Notes under the pieces: model-generated
What the model saw: only the letters and a program-made list of their open reading frames with translations
Told to the model about the DNA's origin: nothing
The model's database searches: none
Translations under genes and position numbers: made by a program
Assembly: GCA_963739545.1 (NCBI GenBank)
Contig: CAVUAT010000014.1
Span: forward strand, 186,001 to 250,000
Reading direction: 5' to 3'
DNA length: 64,000 nt
DNA from: CAVUAT01 sp963739545
GTDB lineage: Bacteria; Actinomycetota; Thermoleophilia; Solirubrobacterales; 70-9
Shown: positions 25,406 to 33,309 of the stretch, piece by piece
How positions within the stretch are numbered: position 1 is the stretch's first letter
How the letters are laid out: each line of letters opens with the position of its first letter

Positions 25406-25660
25406 TCAGCAGCCGACGACGAACACGAGCAGCAGCACGATGACCACGACGACCGCCGCTCCGATCGCGATCGCGCGGCGGCGGCCGTAGATGTCGCCGC
25501 CCGCGTTGTAGCGGCTGATGCCATCGGGAGCGCGCGCGGGCTCGCCGCCGCCCGCGACCAGATCGTCGTCGCCGGGGGCAGGTTCGCCCTCGCGGGCACG
25601 CGCCCTGGCCTCGGCCGCAGCCCTTCGCTCCTCCGCACTCCTGCCGCCTCCGCTCTCCAT
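25406..25660 (-). CDS. Small C-terminally anchored membrane protein
   Basis: 84 residues from ATG at 25660. A charged, Ala/Arg-rich N-terminus (SAEERRAAAEARARAREGE) is followed by a disordered linker, then RYNAGGDIYGRRR and one C-terminal helix (AVVVVIVLLLVFVVGC). It resembles a tail-anchored cytoplasmic protein. No family is recognised. It shares a 53-nt divergent region with the acyl-CoA dehydrogenase gene. Confidence 0.6.
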   Translation of the reverse strand: MESGGGRSAEERRAAAEARARAREGEPAPGDDDLVAGGGEPARAPDGISRYNAGGDIYGRRRAIAIGAAVVVVIVLLLVFVVGC

Positions 25661-25713
25661 CACACCAGAGTAAACGCGATAGGGCGGCTGAATCAATCAT
25701 CTAGTGTGAAGTC

Positions 25714-27480
25714 ATGGCCGTCAGGGAAGCGATCCCGAAGAGTCCAGAGTCCGAGACCAGGCAGGAGGTCTCGTCTTTCGCCAAGTCGCTGTTCATGGGC
25801 GAGATCCACGAGGAGCTCGTTTTCCCCTGGCCGCGGCCCAATCCCGACGAGCGCGAGAAGATCCGCGACCTCAACTCGAAGCTGCGCTCCTACTGCGCCG
25901 AGAACTACGACCCGCGGCGGATCGAGGAGGAGCGCTGGGTCCCCGACGAGATCCTGCGCGACCTCGGCGAGATCGGGGTGCTCGGCCTCTACGTCGATGA
26001 GCGCTACGGCGGCCAGGGCCTCTCGCAGACGGGCTACGCGCGCGTCTTCGAGACGATCGGGACGATCGACGCGACGCTCGCGATCGTGCTCGGCGTGCAC
26101 CAGTCGATCGGCTTCAAGGGGATCTCGCTGTTCGGCACCGACGAGCAGAAGGAGCGCTGGCTGCCCGACCTCGCGTCGGGCCGCAAGCTCGCCGCCTTCG
26201 CGCTGACCGAGCCCGAGGCGGGGTCCGACGCCTACGAGCTGCAGTCGCGCGCCGTGCTCCAGCCCGACGGCTCCTGGGTGCTGAACGGGGAGAAGCGCTA
26301 CATCGGCAACGGCTCGCGCGCGGACGTGATCACGACTTTCGCGCGCGCCGAGGTGGACGGGAAGGACAAGCACATCGCGCTCGTGCTCGAGAAGGGCATG
26401 GAGGGCTTCGAGGTCGGCGAGCGCTACGACACGATGGGCCTGCGCGGCAACGACCTGCGCCGCCTCTACTTCAAGGATGTCCGCGTCCCGGCCGAGAACG
26501 TGCTCGGCGAGCCCGGCGAGGGCTTCCGGGTCGCGATGCAGATCCTCAATAACGGCCGCATCGGGCTCGGTACCGGCTCGGTCGGCGCCGCCAAGCAGCT
26601 GCTCGACATCACGATCAATCACGTCAACGAGCGGCGCCAGTTCGGCCAGCCGCTGGCCGATTTCGAGCTCGTCCAGGACAAGATCGGGTGGATGGTCTCC
26701 TACCTGTTCGGGCTGGAGGCGATGACGTACATGACCTGCGGGCTCGTCGACGCCGGCGTCCCCGACTACTCGCTCGAGTCCGCGATCTGCAAGGTCTCGG
26801 GGACCGAGTTCCTCTGGTACGCGGCGAACCGCTCGCTGCAGCTCGCGGGCGGCGAAGGCTACATGCGCTCGCGCCCCTGGGAGAAGATCGTCCGCGACAT
26901 CCGCATCTTCCCGATCTTCGAGGGCGCCAACGACGTGCTGCGCGCCTTCATCGCTCTCGGCGGCTTCAAGCCCGTCGGCGAGAAGCTCGAGGGCCTCGGC
27001 GACATCGGGCTCGGTGACCCGATCGGCTCGATCGGAGTGCTCGTCGACTACGTCGCCGACCGCGCCCGCCGCGAGGTCCGCCCCGACCGCATCGGCATGG
27101 CCCACCACGAGCTCGACTCCCACGCCGACGCCGTCTCCGAGCAGGTCAAGCGCCTCGCGGGGCTGACCGAGAAGCTGCTGCGCGAGCACGGCTCCGACGT
27201 GGTGCAGCGCCAGTACCAGCAGAAGCGCCTCGCCGACGGCGTCGCCGACATCTTCGCCCAGATCTCGGTGCTCTCGCGCGTCACCGCGATCTTCGAGGAC
27301 CAGGGCGTCGAGCCCTCGGGCCAGGAGCGCTACATCGCCGACACCTTCTGCAGCCGCGCCGCCACGCGAGTCGATTCCAACTTCGACCAGATCGAGCACA
27401 ACGACGACGAGCGCATGAGCTCGATCGCGAAGCTCGCCTACAAGCGCGGCTCCTACGGCTACGCGCTGTTCGAGGACTGA
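25714..27480 (+). CDS. Acyl-CoA dehydrogenase (VLCAD/ACAD9-like)
   Basis: 588 residues, longer than the usual 380 because of a C-terminal extension as in VLCAD-type enzymes. FALTEPEAGSDA binds FAD and substrate; GTGSVGAAKQLLDITINH, RRQFGQPLADFELVQDKIG and IFPIFEGANDVLRAFI include the catalytic Glu region. It carries out the first oxidation of fatty acyl-CoA. The TetR gene 48 nt downstream on the same strand may regulate it (inference). Confidence 0.93.
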   Translation: MAVREAIPKSPESETRQEVSSFAKSLFMGEIHEELVFPWPRPNPDEREKIRDLNSKLRSYCAENYDPRRIEEERWVPDEILRDLGEIGVLGLYVDERYGGQGLSQTGYARVFETIGTIDATLAIVLGVHQSIGFKGISLFGTDEQKERWLPDLASGRKLAAFALTEPEAGSDAYELQSRAVLQPDGSWVLNGEKRYIGNGSRADVITTFARAEVDGKDKHIALVLEKGMEGFEVGERYDTMGLRGNDLRRLYFKDVRVPAENVLGEPGEGFRVAMQILNNGRIGLGTGSVGAAKQLLDITINHVNERRQFGQPLADFELVQDKIGWMVSYLFGLEAMTYMTCGLVDAGVPDYSLESAICKVSGTEFLWYAANRSLQLAGGEGYMRSRPWEKIVRDIRIFPIFEGANDVLRAFIALGGFKPVGEKLEGLGDIGLGDPIGSIGVLVDYVADRARREVRPDRIGMAHHELDSHADAVSEQVKRLAGLTEKLLREHGSDVVQRQYQQKRLADGVADIFAQISVLSRVTAIFEDQGVEPSGQERYIADTFCSRAATRVDSNFDQIEHNDDERMSSIAKLAYKRGSYGYALFED

Positions 27481-27518
27481 GCCGAAGCCCTCGCCTCCCG
27501 CCGCCGGGCGGCTTAACC

Positions 27519-27529
27519 TACAGGCTGTA
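27519..27529 (+). promoter_or_regulatory. TetR operator-like palindrome at the start codon
   Basis: TACAGGCTGTA is a perfect inverted repeat (TACAG-G-CTGTA) whose last base is the A of the TetR ATG at 27529. No Shine-Dalgarno sequence precedes this ATG, so the transcript may be leaderless, with repressor binding at the transcription start. Autoregulation is inferred from position only. Confidence 0.4.
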
Positions 27530-28143
27530 TGTCACCGCCGTCATCAGCGCGAACCAAGGCCGCCGGGCGCCGCGAGCAGGATGCGCTCGCGACCCGCGAG
27601 GCGCTGCTCGCAGCCGCGGTCAAGCTCTTCACCGCCCGCGGCTACGCCGAGGTCGGAACCGAGGAGGTCGTGGCCGCCGCCAAGGTCACCCGCGGCGCGC
27701 TCTACCACCACTTCACCGACAAGCGCGACCTATTCCGCGCCGTCCACGAGCGGGTCGAGCAATCGCTCGTCGAGGGGATCGCCGGGCAGATGGACGGCGT
27801 CTCGGACCCCTGGGAGGTGCTCGTCACCGGCACCCGCGCCTTCCTCGACGCCTGCGACGACCCCGCGGTCAAGCAGATCGCCCTGGTCGACGCTCCCGCG
27901 GTGCTCGGCTGGCGCGAGTGGCGCGAAGTCGACGAGCGCTACGGCCTCGGCCTGATGAAGGCGGCGCTCGGCGCGGCGATGGAGACCGGCGCTCTGCGCG
28001 AGGTACCGCTCGACGCCCTCTCCCACCTGATGCTCGGCGCCTTGGCCGAAGCGGCCTTCGTGATCGCCAACGCGAAGAACCCGGCCGCAGCGAGAGCCGA
28101 AGCCGAGGAAGCGCTCTTCGCACTCCTGGAGGGCCTGCGCTAG
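27529..28143 (+). CDS. TetR-family transcriptional regulator
   Basis: 204 residues. DNA-binding helix-turn-helix TEEVVAAAKVTRGALYHHF at about 40-60 with the typical YHHFTDKRDLF end. C-terminal ligand domain is all-helical and Ala-rich. Follows an acyl-CoA dehydrogenase gene in the same direction, so a fatty acyl-CoA type ligand is possible. Start at ATG 27529 appears leaderless. Confidence 0.9.
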   Translation: MSPPSSARTKAAGRREQDALATREALLAAAVKLFTARGYAEVGTEEVVAAAKVTRGALYHHFTDKRDLFRAVHERVEQSLVEGIAGQMDGVSDPWEVLVTGTRAFLDACDDPAVKQIALVDAPAVLGWREWREVDERYGLGLMKAALGAAMETGALREVPLDALSHLMLGALAEAAFVIANAKNPAAARAEAEEALFALLEGLR

Positions 28144-28160
28144 GGGGCGAATCAACGTCG

Positions 28161-28201
28161 CGGGAACCCTTGGGACCGTATGCGGTACCAAAGGGTTCCC
28201 G
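28161..28201 (+). repeat. Hairpin with start codon in apical TATG loop
   Basis: The left arm 28161-28178 (CGGGAACCCTTGGGACCG) and right arm 28183-28201 (CGGTACCAAAGGGTTCCCG) pair with one bulge and one mismatch. The loop TATG (28179-28182) contains the ATG start codon of the AbiEi/DUF559 gene at 28180. The second paralogue has the same architecture with different arms (45640-45687). It could control translation, or be a nuclease or DNA-binding site. Confidence 0.75.
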
Positions 28202-29094
28202 ATGCGAGTCCGCCCCGTTCGGTGTGGGATCTCGCGGCCACCCAACACGGGGTGGTGAGCAGAAGCCAGCTGCTCGAGCTCGGGTACTCATCTAGGGAAA
28301 TCGCGGGCCGCCGGCACCGCGGCAGGCTGCACGTCGTCCGTCGCGGGGTCTACGCGGTCGGCCGGCCGGCACTCACTCGCCGCGGGGCCTGGATGGCCGC
28401 CGTGCTCGCCTCTCCGGAAGGCGCGATCCTCAGCCACGCAAGCGCCGCGGCGCTCTGGAACCTCTCACCCGAGGGGCCGCGGATCGAGATCTCCCTACCC
28501 CGCTGCAGTAAGTCCCGCCAACCGGGCATCGCGGCCCACCGTCCCGTGACCCTCGACGCCGCCGACCTCACCCGACGCCACAACATCCCGGTCACCGTCC
28601 CCATCCGCACCCTCATCGACATCGCCGGGCGCCTTCCGGCTCGCAAGCTGGAGGCGGCCGTCAACCGCGCGGACAAGCTCGACTTGGTCGACCCCGAGCA
28701 GCTCCGCGAGGACGTGGATGGACGTGGTCCCTTTCCAGGCGCAGCGAAACTGCGTGCGCTGCTGGATCGGGCGACCTTCCGCCTCACCGACTCCGAGCTC
28801 GAGAGGATGTTCCTGCGGCTCGTCGGCCAAGCGAGGTTGCCGGTGCCCGAAACGCAGGTTCGGCTGAACGGCTACAGGGTCGACTTCTACTGGCCCGGTC
28901 AACGCCTCGTGGTGGAGACCGACGGCCTGCGCTACCACCGCACCGCGGCCACCCAGGCACGCGACGCCCGGCGCGACCGGGCGCATGCTTTGGGCGGGCT
29001 GACGACTATGCGCTTCACCCATGCCGAGGTGAGATATGAGCCCGAGGCCGTGGCCGCGACTCTCGCCGAAGCGCTCCGCCGGCTCGAGGGCTAG
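28180..29094 (+). CDS. AbiEi-type N-terminal domain with DUF559 nuclease-like C-terminus
   Basis: 304 residues. N-terminal winged helix AATQHGVVSRSQLLELGYSS and GRLHVVRRGVYAVGRPALTR match AbiEi-type antitoxin N-domains. The C-terminus YRVDFYWPGQRLVVETDG followed by RYHR is the DUF559/Vsr-like PD-(D/E)xK core. No AbiEii toxin lies nearby, so a classical type IV toxin-antitoxin is not supported. The start codon lies in a hairpin loop with no Shine-Dalgarno outside it. A frameshifted paralogue is at 45663. Confidence 0.8.
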   Translation: MRYQRVPDASPPRSVWDLAATQHGVVSRSQLLELGYSSREIAGRRHRGRLHVVRRGVYAVGRPALTRRGAWMAAVLASPEGAILSHASAAALWNLSPEGPRIEISLPRCSKSRQPGIAAHRPVTLDAADLTRRHNIPVTVPIRTLIDIAGRLPARKLEAAVNRADKLDLVDPEQLREDVDGRGPFPGAAKLRALLDRATFRLTDSELERMFLRLVGQARLPVPETQVRLNGYRVDFYWPGQRLVVETDGLRYHRTAATQARDARRDRAHALGGLTTMRFTHAEVRYEPEAVAATLAEALRRLEG

Positions 29095-29693
29095 GGGTCG
29101 CCCGGAGGCCCCTTCGCCTTCGCCTCGCGCCGCTCGCCCATCGCCCGCTTGATCGCCTTGCGGAGGATCACCACCATCGCGATCCCGATCGCGAGCAGGA
29201 CGAGCACGAGCGCGAAGGCGATCAGGGGCTCCTTCAGCGCCAGCGCGATCACCACGGCGACGATGCCATCCTCGATCAGGCTGGCGATGATGTTCGAGGC
29301 CGGCTCCGGCGAAGTGTTGATGCCGAGGCGCACCCCCGCCTTGAGGCCGTGGCTGACCAGAGCGGTGCCGCCGCCACCGACGCCCGCGAGCACCTCCTCG
29401 GTCCCGACCGCTTGGTCGAACTGGGCGAACTCGACCCCGATCAGGCTCCCGATCGCCGGCCTGATCACCGTGTGCAGGACGTCCCAGGCGCTGTCGAGGA
29501 ACGGAACCTTGTCGGTGACGAACTCGATCGCGTACAGCACAGCCGCGGCGATCAGGATGTTGTCTCCCATCAGGGCGTCGGGCACTTCGCCGAACCCGAC
29601 GCGGCCAAGCAGGTTCAACAGGACGATCGTGCCGTAGGCGTTCAGCCCCGCCGCGTACCCGGCGCTGATCACTGTCGGAATCAGCTGCTCCAT
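29091..29693 (-). CDS. DUF4126 membrane protein
   Basis: 200 residues with about five hydrophobic segments. AGYAAGLNAYGTIVLLNLLG, DKVPFLDSAWDVLHTVIRPA and KAGVRLGINTSPEPASNI are the conserved DUF4126 elements. Function unknown. The last codons overlap convergently with the AbiEi/DUF559 stop, and the C-terminus is basic. Confidence 0.82.
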   Translation of the reverse strand: MEQLIPTVISAGYAAGLNAYGTIVLLNLLGRVGFGEVPDALMGDNILIAAAVLYAIEFVTDKVPFLDSAWDVLHTVIRPAIGSLIGVEFAQFDQAVGTEEVLAGVGGGGTALVSHGLKAGVRLGINTSPEPASNIIASLIEDGIVAVVIALALKEPLIAFALVLVLLAIGIAMVVILRKAIKRAMGERREAKAKGPPGDP

Positions 29694-29802
29694 CGCCGGG
29701 GAACGCTATTCGCAAACCGGACGCCTGACGGCCGTAACTTCCGGAGGGCCGGTGGCGCTAACGGGATTGAAGCGCGCAACTGCACGACGACCAGGAGGAC
29801 GA

Positions 29803-30381
29803 ATGAACTTCCGCAAGGGCTTCATGCTGGTGGGCGCGAGCCTGCTGGCCGTCACGCTCACCGCTGGTGTCGCAACCGCCACACCAGGCAAGAGCAAGGG
29901 CCACCAGTTCGGCAAGCTCGCCGCCAAGGCCTGCGCCGACGAGCGCAAGGCGCTCGGCAACGACGCATTCGTGGAGCTGTACGGCACTCCGGCGACCCCC
30001 AATTGCATCGGCGTCAAGGCCGAGGCCGCCGCCCCGGCCGTGAAGGCCGCGAGCAAGGCCTGTAAGGCCGAGCGCGCCGACATCGGCGTTGAGGCGTTCA
30101 ACGAGGATTACGGCTCGAACAAGAACAAGAAGAACGCCTTGGGCAAGTGCGTCAGCGAAAAGTCGGGCAAGAAGGTGAAGGCGGCCGTCAACGAGAGCTC
30201 GGAGAAGGTCATGAACTCCGCCAAGCTCTGCAAGGCCGAGCAGGCCGATCCGGCCTTCGCCGCCTCGCACGACGACAAGACGTTCGACCAGTTCTACGGG
30301 ACCAACTCGAACCTCAAGAACGCGTTCGGCAAGTGCGTGTCCTCCAAGGCGAACACCCCGGAGCCCGCTCCGACCGCCTGA
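29803..30381 (+). CDS. Secreted protein with three Cys/YGTN repeats
   Basis: 192 residues from ATG at 29803 behind AGGAGG. Signal peptide MNFRKGFMLVGASLLAVTLT ends near ATATP. The mature part is three repeats of about 35 residues of the form C-K-A-E-R...AF...YGTN-x-NAxGKCV (ACADERKALG...FVELYG, ACKAERADIG...FNEDYGSNKNKKNALGKC, LCKAEQADP...FDQFYGTNSN). Each repeat has two Cys, so disulfides are likely. I know similar repeats from Solirubrobacterales secreted proteins, but no function is known to me. A strong terminator follows. Confidence 0.7.
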   Translation: MNFRKGFMLVGASLLAVTLTAGVATATPGKSKGHQFGKLAAKACADERKALGNDAFVELYGTPATPNCIGVKAEAAAPAVKAASKACKAERADIGVEAFNEDYGSNKNKKNALGKCVSEKSGKKVKAAVNESSEKVMNSAKLCKAEQADPAFAASHDDKTFDQFYGTNSNLKNAFGKCVSSKANTPEPAPTA

Positions 30382-30420
30382 CCGATCCTCTCGTAAGAGA
30401 GGTGTTCCCCAGCACCCCAA

Positions 30421-30454
30421 GAGAAAGGGCCCCGCGCAAGCGGGGCCCTTTCTC
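30421..30454. terminator. Bidirectional intrinsic terminator
   Basis: Stem GAGAAAGGGCCCCGC, loop GCAA, then GCGGGGCCCTTTCTC is a perfect 15-bp hairpin with A and T runs inside the stem. It lies between the converging repeat-protein gene (+) and the thiolase gene (-) and can serve both. A smaller CTCTCGTAAGAGAG hairpin sits just before it. Confidence 0.9.
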
Positions 30455-30480
30455 GTTCCAGCTTGCGAATCGACGCTCGG

Positions 30481-31641
30481 CTAGACGCGTTCCACGATCA
30501 TCGCCTCGCCCTGGCCGCCGGCGACGCACATAGTCTCGATGCCGACCTGGTGGTCGTCGGTCTCCATGACGTTCAGCAGCGTGCCCATGATGCGGGCGCC
30601 GGTCATGCCGAACGGGTGGCCCAGGGCGATCGCGCCGCCGTGGGTGTTCATCTTCTCGAGCGGGATGTCGCACTCGGCCATGATCGGAATGACCTGCGCC
30701 GCGAAGGCTTCGTTCAGCTCGACGACGTCCACGTCGCCGATCTTCATGTTCGCCCGGTCGAGCACGGTCTTGATGGCGCCGATCGGGGCGACGCCCATGT
30801 ACTCGGGCTCGTTGCCGTGCGTTGCCGCGGTGACGATCTTGGCGCGGGGCTCGAGGCCGAGCGCCTTGGCCTTCTCGTCTGACATGACGAGCACCGCTGC
30901 GGCGCCGTCATTGAGCGGGCACGAGTTGCCGGCGGTGACCCCGCCGCCGCCCTCGAAAGCCTCGGGCAGCTCGGAGAGCTTCTCGAGGGTCGAGCTGGCG
31001 CGGGGGCCGTCGTCCTTGGCGACCTCGGTGCCGTCGGCCGTCTTGACCGGGACGATCTCGCGGTCGAAGAAGCCGTCCTCCTGGCTCTTGACGGCGAGCT
31101 CCTGCGAGCGCTGCGCGTACTTGTCCATGTCGGAGCGGCTGACCTCGTAGCGCTTGGCGACGTTGACGGCCGTGATGCCCATGTCGATGTAGGCGTTCGG
31201 CTGGCCGTTCTCGCCGATCAGGTTCTCGTTGCGGTCTGCGGCGCCGGCCGGCTCGGTGCGCTCGTTGAAGCGGCTGACGAACTCGACGCCGGCGGCGATG
31301 TAAGTGTCGCCCTGGCCAGCAGTTACGGCGTTGGCCGCGTGGCGGATGGAGTCGAGGCTCGACGCGCAGTAGCGCGACATGGTCACCGCAGTCGTCTCGT
31401 TGCTCAGCTTCTCCGACAGCAGGGTCATGATCCTGGCGATGTTGAACGCCTGCAGGCCCTGGGGCATGCCGCAGCCGGCGAAGACCTCGTTCACGCTCGT
31501 CGGATCGACGTCCGGGTTGCGCTCGAGCAGCTGGTCGATCACGTAGGCGCCGGTCTCCTCGGGCCTGAGCTGGGCGAGGGAGCCCTTGAATGCACGGCCG
31601 ATCGGCGTGCGGAGAGTGTCGACGATCACTGCTTCGGGCAT
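30481..31641 (-). CDS. Thiolase (acetyl-CoA acyltransferase)
   Basis: 386 residues. Acyl-accepting Cys92 in YCASSLDSIR, His in GGAIALGHPFGMTGAR and the second Cys in CVAGGQGEA (usually CxGGGQG) are visible. It catalyses the thiolytic step of beta-oxidation or the reverse condensation. With the acyl-CoA dehydrogenase, crotonase and SDR in this window it fits fatty-acid catabolism, though it is not in one operon with them. Confidence 0.93.
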   Translation of the reverse strand: MPEAVIVDTLRTPIGRAFKGSLAQLRPEETGAYVIDQLLERNPDVDPTSVNEVFAGCGMPQGLQAFNIARIMTLLSEKLSNETTAVTMSRYCASSLDSIRHAANAVTAGQGDTYIAAGVEFVSRFNERTEPAGAADRNENLIGENGQPNAYIDMGITAVNVAKRYEVSRSDMDKYAQRSQELAVKSQEDGFFDREIVPVKTADGTEVAKDDGPRASSTLEKLSELPEAFEGGGGVTAGNSCPLNDGAAAVLVMSDEKAKALGLEPRAKIVTAATHGNEPEYMGVAPIGAIKTVLDRANMKIGDVDVVELNEAFAAQVIPIMAECDIPLEKMNTHGGAIALGHPFGMTGARIMGTLLNVMETDDHQVGIETMCVAGGQGEAMIVERV

Positions 31642-31842
31642 CTGCGGATCTCCTTGAAAGTCGGGGTGGGCGACGGTTGCCGCGGTGGCGAATCTTAGGG
31701 AGGCGGCGCCGATTAGGATTGTTTACATGGCCTTGGGCAAGAGGACGAAGGCGAGCGAGAGCGAGCCGAAGGCCAAGACCGAGGCCGGCCCGGAACAAGG
31801 CCGGAGGCCAAGCCCGGGGACGAGCCTAAGCCCGAGCCCAAC

Positions 31843-32265
31843 ATGGAGGAGCGCATCGAGGGCCTCCAGGGCTGGATGGCCGAGATCGAGCGCAAGCAGG
31901 AGCGCATGACCCGCTTCGGAGGCGCTGCCGTGATCCTCGCCGTGCTCGCAGCGGGAGGCGCCATCGCTCTCGGCGTGATCAACCAGCAGAACGCTGCCTC
32001 CGAGGACGACATCGACGAGCTCACCGAGAAGGTGAACGAGCTGGGCGCCTCGCTCAAATCCGGCACCGAGAAACAGCTGAAGACCCTCGGCGGGCGTATC
32101 GACGGGCTCGAGCAGCAGATCGCGACGCTGCAGCAGACCCAGGCCCAGAACACGCAGGACATCGCCAAGCTCAGGAGCAACCAGGCGGCCGCCGCGGCCA
32201 CCGGCAAGGCGGCCGCCGGGCTGGGCGTCGACCTGGGGCCGGCGGCCGGCGGAAAGAACCCCTAG
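31843..32265 (+). CDS. Membrane-anchored coiled-coil protein (probable 5' frameshift)
   Basis: 140 residues from ATG 31843: MEERIEGLQGWMAEIERKQE, one transmembrane helix (GGAAVILAVLAAGGAIALGVI), then a long coiled coil (IDELTEKVNELGASLKSGTE, ALEQQIATLQQTQAQ-type heptads). No ribosome site precedes this ATG. ATG at 31727 begins another frame (MALGKRTKASESEPKAKTEA) that would join it after a one-base shift near 31795, giving a Lys/Glu-rich leader EAKPGDEPKPEPN. The true gene is therefore probably 31727-32265. Role unknown. Confidence 0.6.
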   Translation: MEERIEGLQGWMAEIERKQERMTRFGGAAVILAVLAAGGAIALGVINQQNAASEDDIDELTEKVNELGASLKSGTEKQLKTLGGRIDGLEQQIATLQQTQAQNTQDIAKLRSNQAAAAATGKAAAGLGVDLGPAAGGKNP

Positions 32266-32409
32266 GCACGAGCGACGCCTGGCGCCGTGCGTGGCCGTGC
32301 CTGGCCCATGCGTCCGACGGGTCGTCTAGCGTCGCCTACCTGGGGATTACGCACGCACGGAGCGTGGGTACCCTGAAAAGGCCAATAAGGCTCTGAAAGG
32401 AGGTCCTCA

Positions 32410-32559
32410 GTGGCTGAGGGCTACTGCGTCAAAGAGCGCAAGAAGGTCGAGATCCAGGATCCGCAGCAGGTCACGATGAAGAACGGACGCCCGGCTATTC
32501 AGGGCACGTGTCCCGATTGTGGAACCAAGATCTTCAAGATCGGGAAGCTCGAGAGCTAG
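32410..32559 (+). CDS. DUF5679 small zinc-ribbon-like protein
   Basis: 49 residues from GTG at 32410 with near-perfect GAAAGGAGG upstream. MAEGYCVKERKKVEI, PQQVTMKNGRPAIQGTCPDC and GTKIFKIGK are the DUF5679 signature. One early Cys and the CPDC pair could bind zinc. Common in actinobacteria and Chloroflexi, function unknown. It stands alone. Confidence 0.85.
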   Translation: MAEGYCVKERKKVEIQDPQQVTMKNGRPAIQGTCPDCGTKIFKIGKLES

Positions 32560-32857
32560 CCAGTCGCTTCTGCACGCGAGGGTGTCCGCCCACGCGTGCC
32601 CGGCGCCCAGCCGGGACAGGCGCGACGCGATCTCTGATCTCGTCGAGTAGTCGAGTTGACAGCACTGGGGCCTCCTCGCCCGGCTGTAGGTCACCTGCAG
32701 CCGGGCGCAGGAAGGTCACCGTCACGCGCGGCCGGCGCGTCGCGGCTTGATCGCGAGCGCGACCAGGATCGGGTCCCATCGGCAACTTAGTGCGATCCGT
32801 CACAGCGGGCGGGATCCGCCGCATCCCGGCTCCCCGAGTGGAAGAATCGCCTGCATC
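32560..32857. other. 298-nt stretch without a recognised gene
   Basis: Between DUF5679 and the PAS protein. I see GCCCGGCTGTAGG...CCTGCAGCCGGGC as an imperfect hairpin (about 32678-32705), which may end DUF5679 transcription, and no convincing coding frame or RNA gene. Confidence 0.4.
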
Positions 32858-33250
32858 TTGGACCAGAAGCCGCTCGGCCTGATCTTGGCTCGGAACTTCC
32901 TCACGAGCCTTTCGACCTCGGCCTTCCTGGTCGACACCGAGGGAACCATCATCTTCTACAACGAGGCCGCCGGCGCGATGCTGGGAATCTCCTTCGAGGA
33001 GTTCGGGCGCAAGCCGGCCGAGGAATGGGGCGTCCAGATCGGCCCCTTCGGCGAGGGCGGCGAGCCGATTCCCATCGAGGAGCTGCCGACAACGAGGGCG
33101 CTGCGCCAGGGCCGTCCCGCTCACGGCTCCTTCTGCATCCATTCGATCCAGGGCGCAGAGCACGAGATCGAAGCGAGCGCGCTCCCGATCGTGGGCGACG
33201 GGGGCCAGGACGGCGCGATGATCCTGTTCTGGCCCAAGGCAGACGTGTAG
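32858..33250 (+). CDS. Stand-alone PAS-domain protein
   Basis: About 130 residues. I start at TTG 32858 because conserved sequence begins there (FLTSLSTSAFLVDTEGTIIF); the ribosome site is weak and a longer upstream start cannot be excluded. TIIFYNEAAGAMLGISFEEF, then HGSFCIHSIQGAEHEIEASA and DGAMILFW are PAS core strands. No output domain is attached. The next gene, an MBL hydrolase, begins 59 nt downstream and could be co-transcribed. Confidence 0.7.
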   Translation: MDQKPLGLILARNFLTSLSTSAFLVDTEGTIIFYNEAAGAMLGISFEEFGRKPAEEWGVQIGPFGEGGEPIPIEELPTTRALRQGRPAHGSFCIHSIQGAEHEIEASALPIVGDGGQDGAMILFWPKADV

Positions 33251-33309
33251 GAGGGTAGGCTCGCGGTGGCGATCAGAGAGGACGAAGGCTTGAGGACGAG
33301 GGGCAGTCG

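Noticed and set aside
25693..27399. 568-codon minus-strand frame opposite the acyl-CoA dehydrogenase
   Set aside because: Repetitive Leu/Val/Asp/Gly translation with no motifs, typical of an antisense shadow.
28180..29094. Classical AbiEi/AbiEii type IV toxin-antitoxin system
   Set aside because: Neither copy has an adjacent AbiEii nucleotidyltransferase; the C-terminus is a DUF559 nuclease-like domain instead.
32344..32371. GATT...GGGTAC upstream of DUF5679 as a third stress promoter
   Set aside because: The spacer is about 17 nt and the -35 part is weak; an ordinary TTACGC/TACCCT promoter fits as well.
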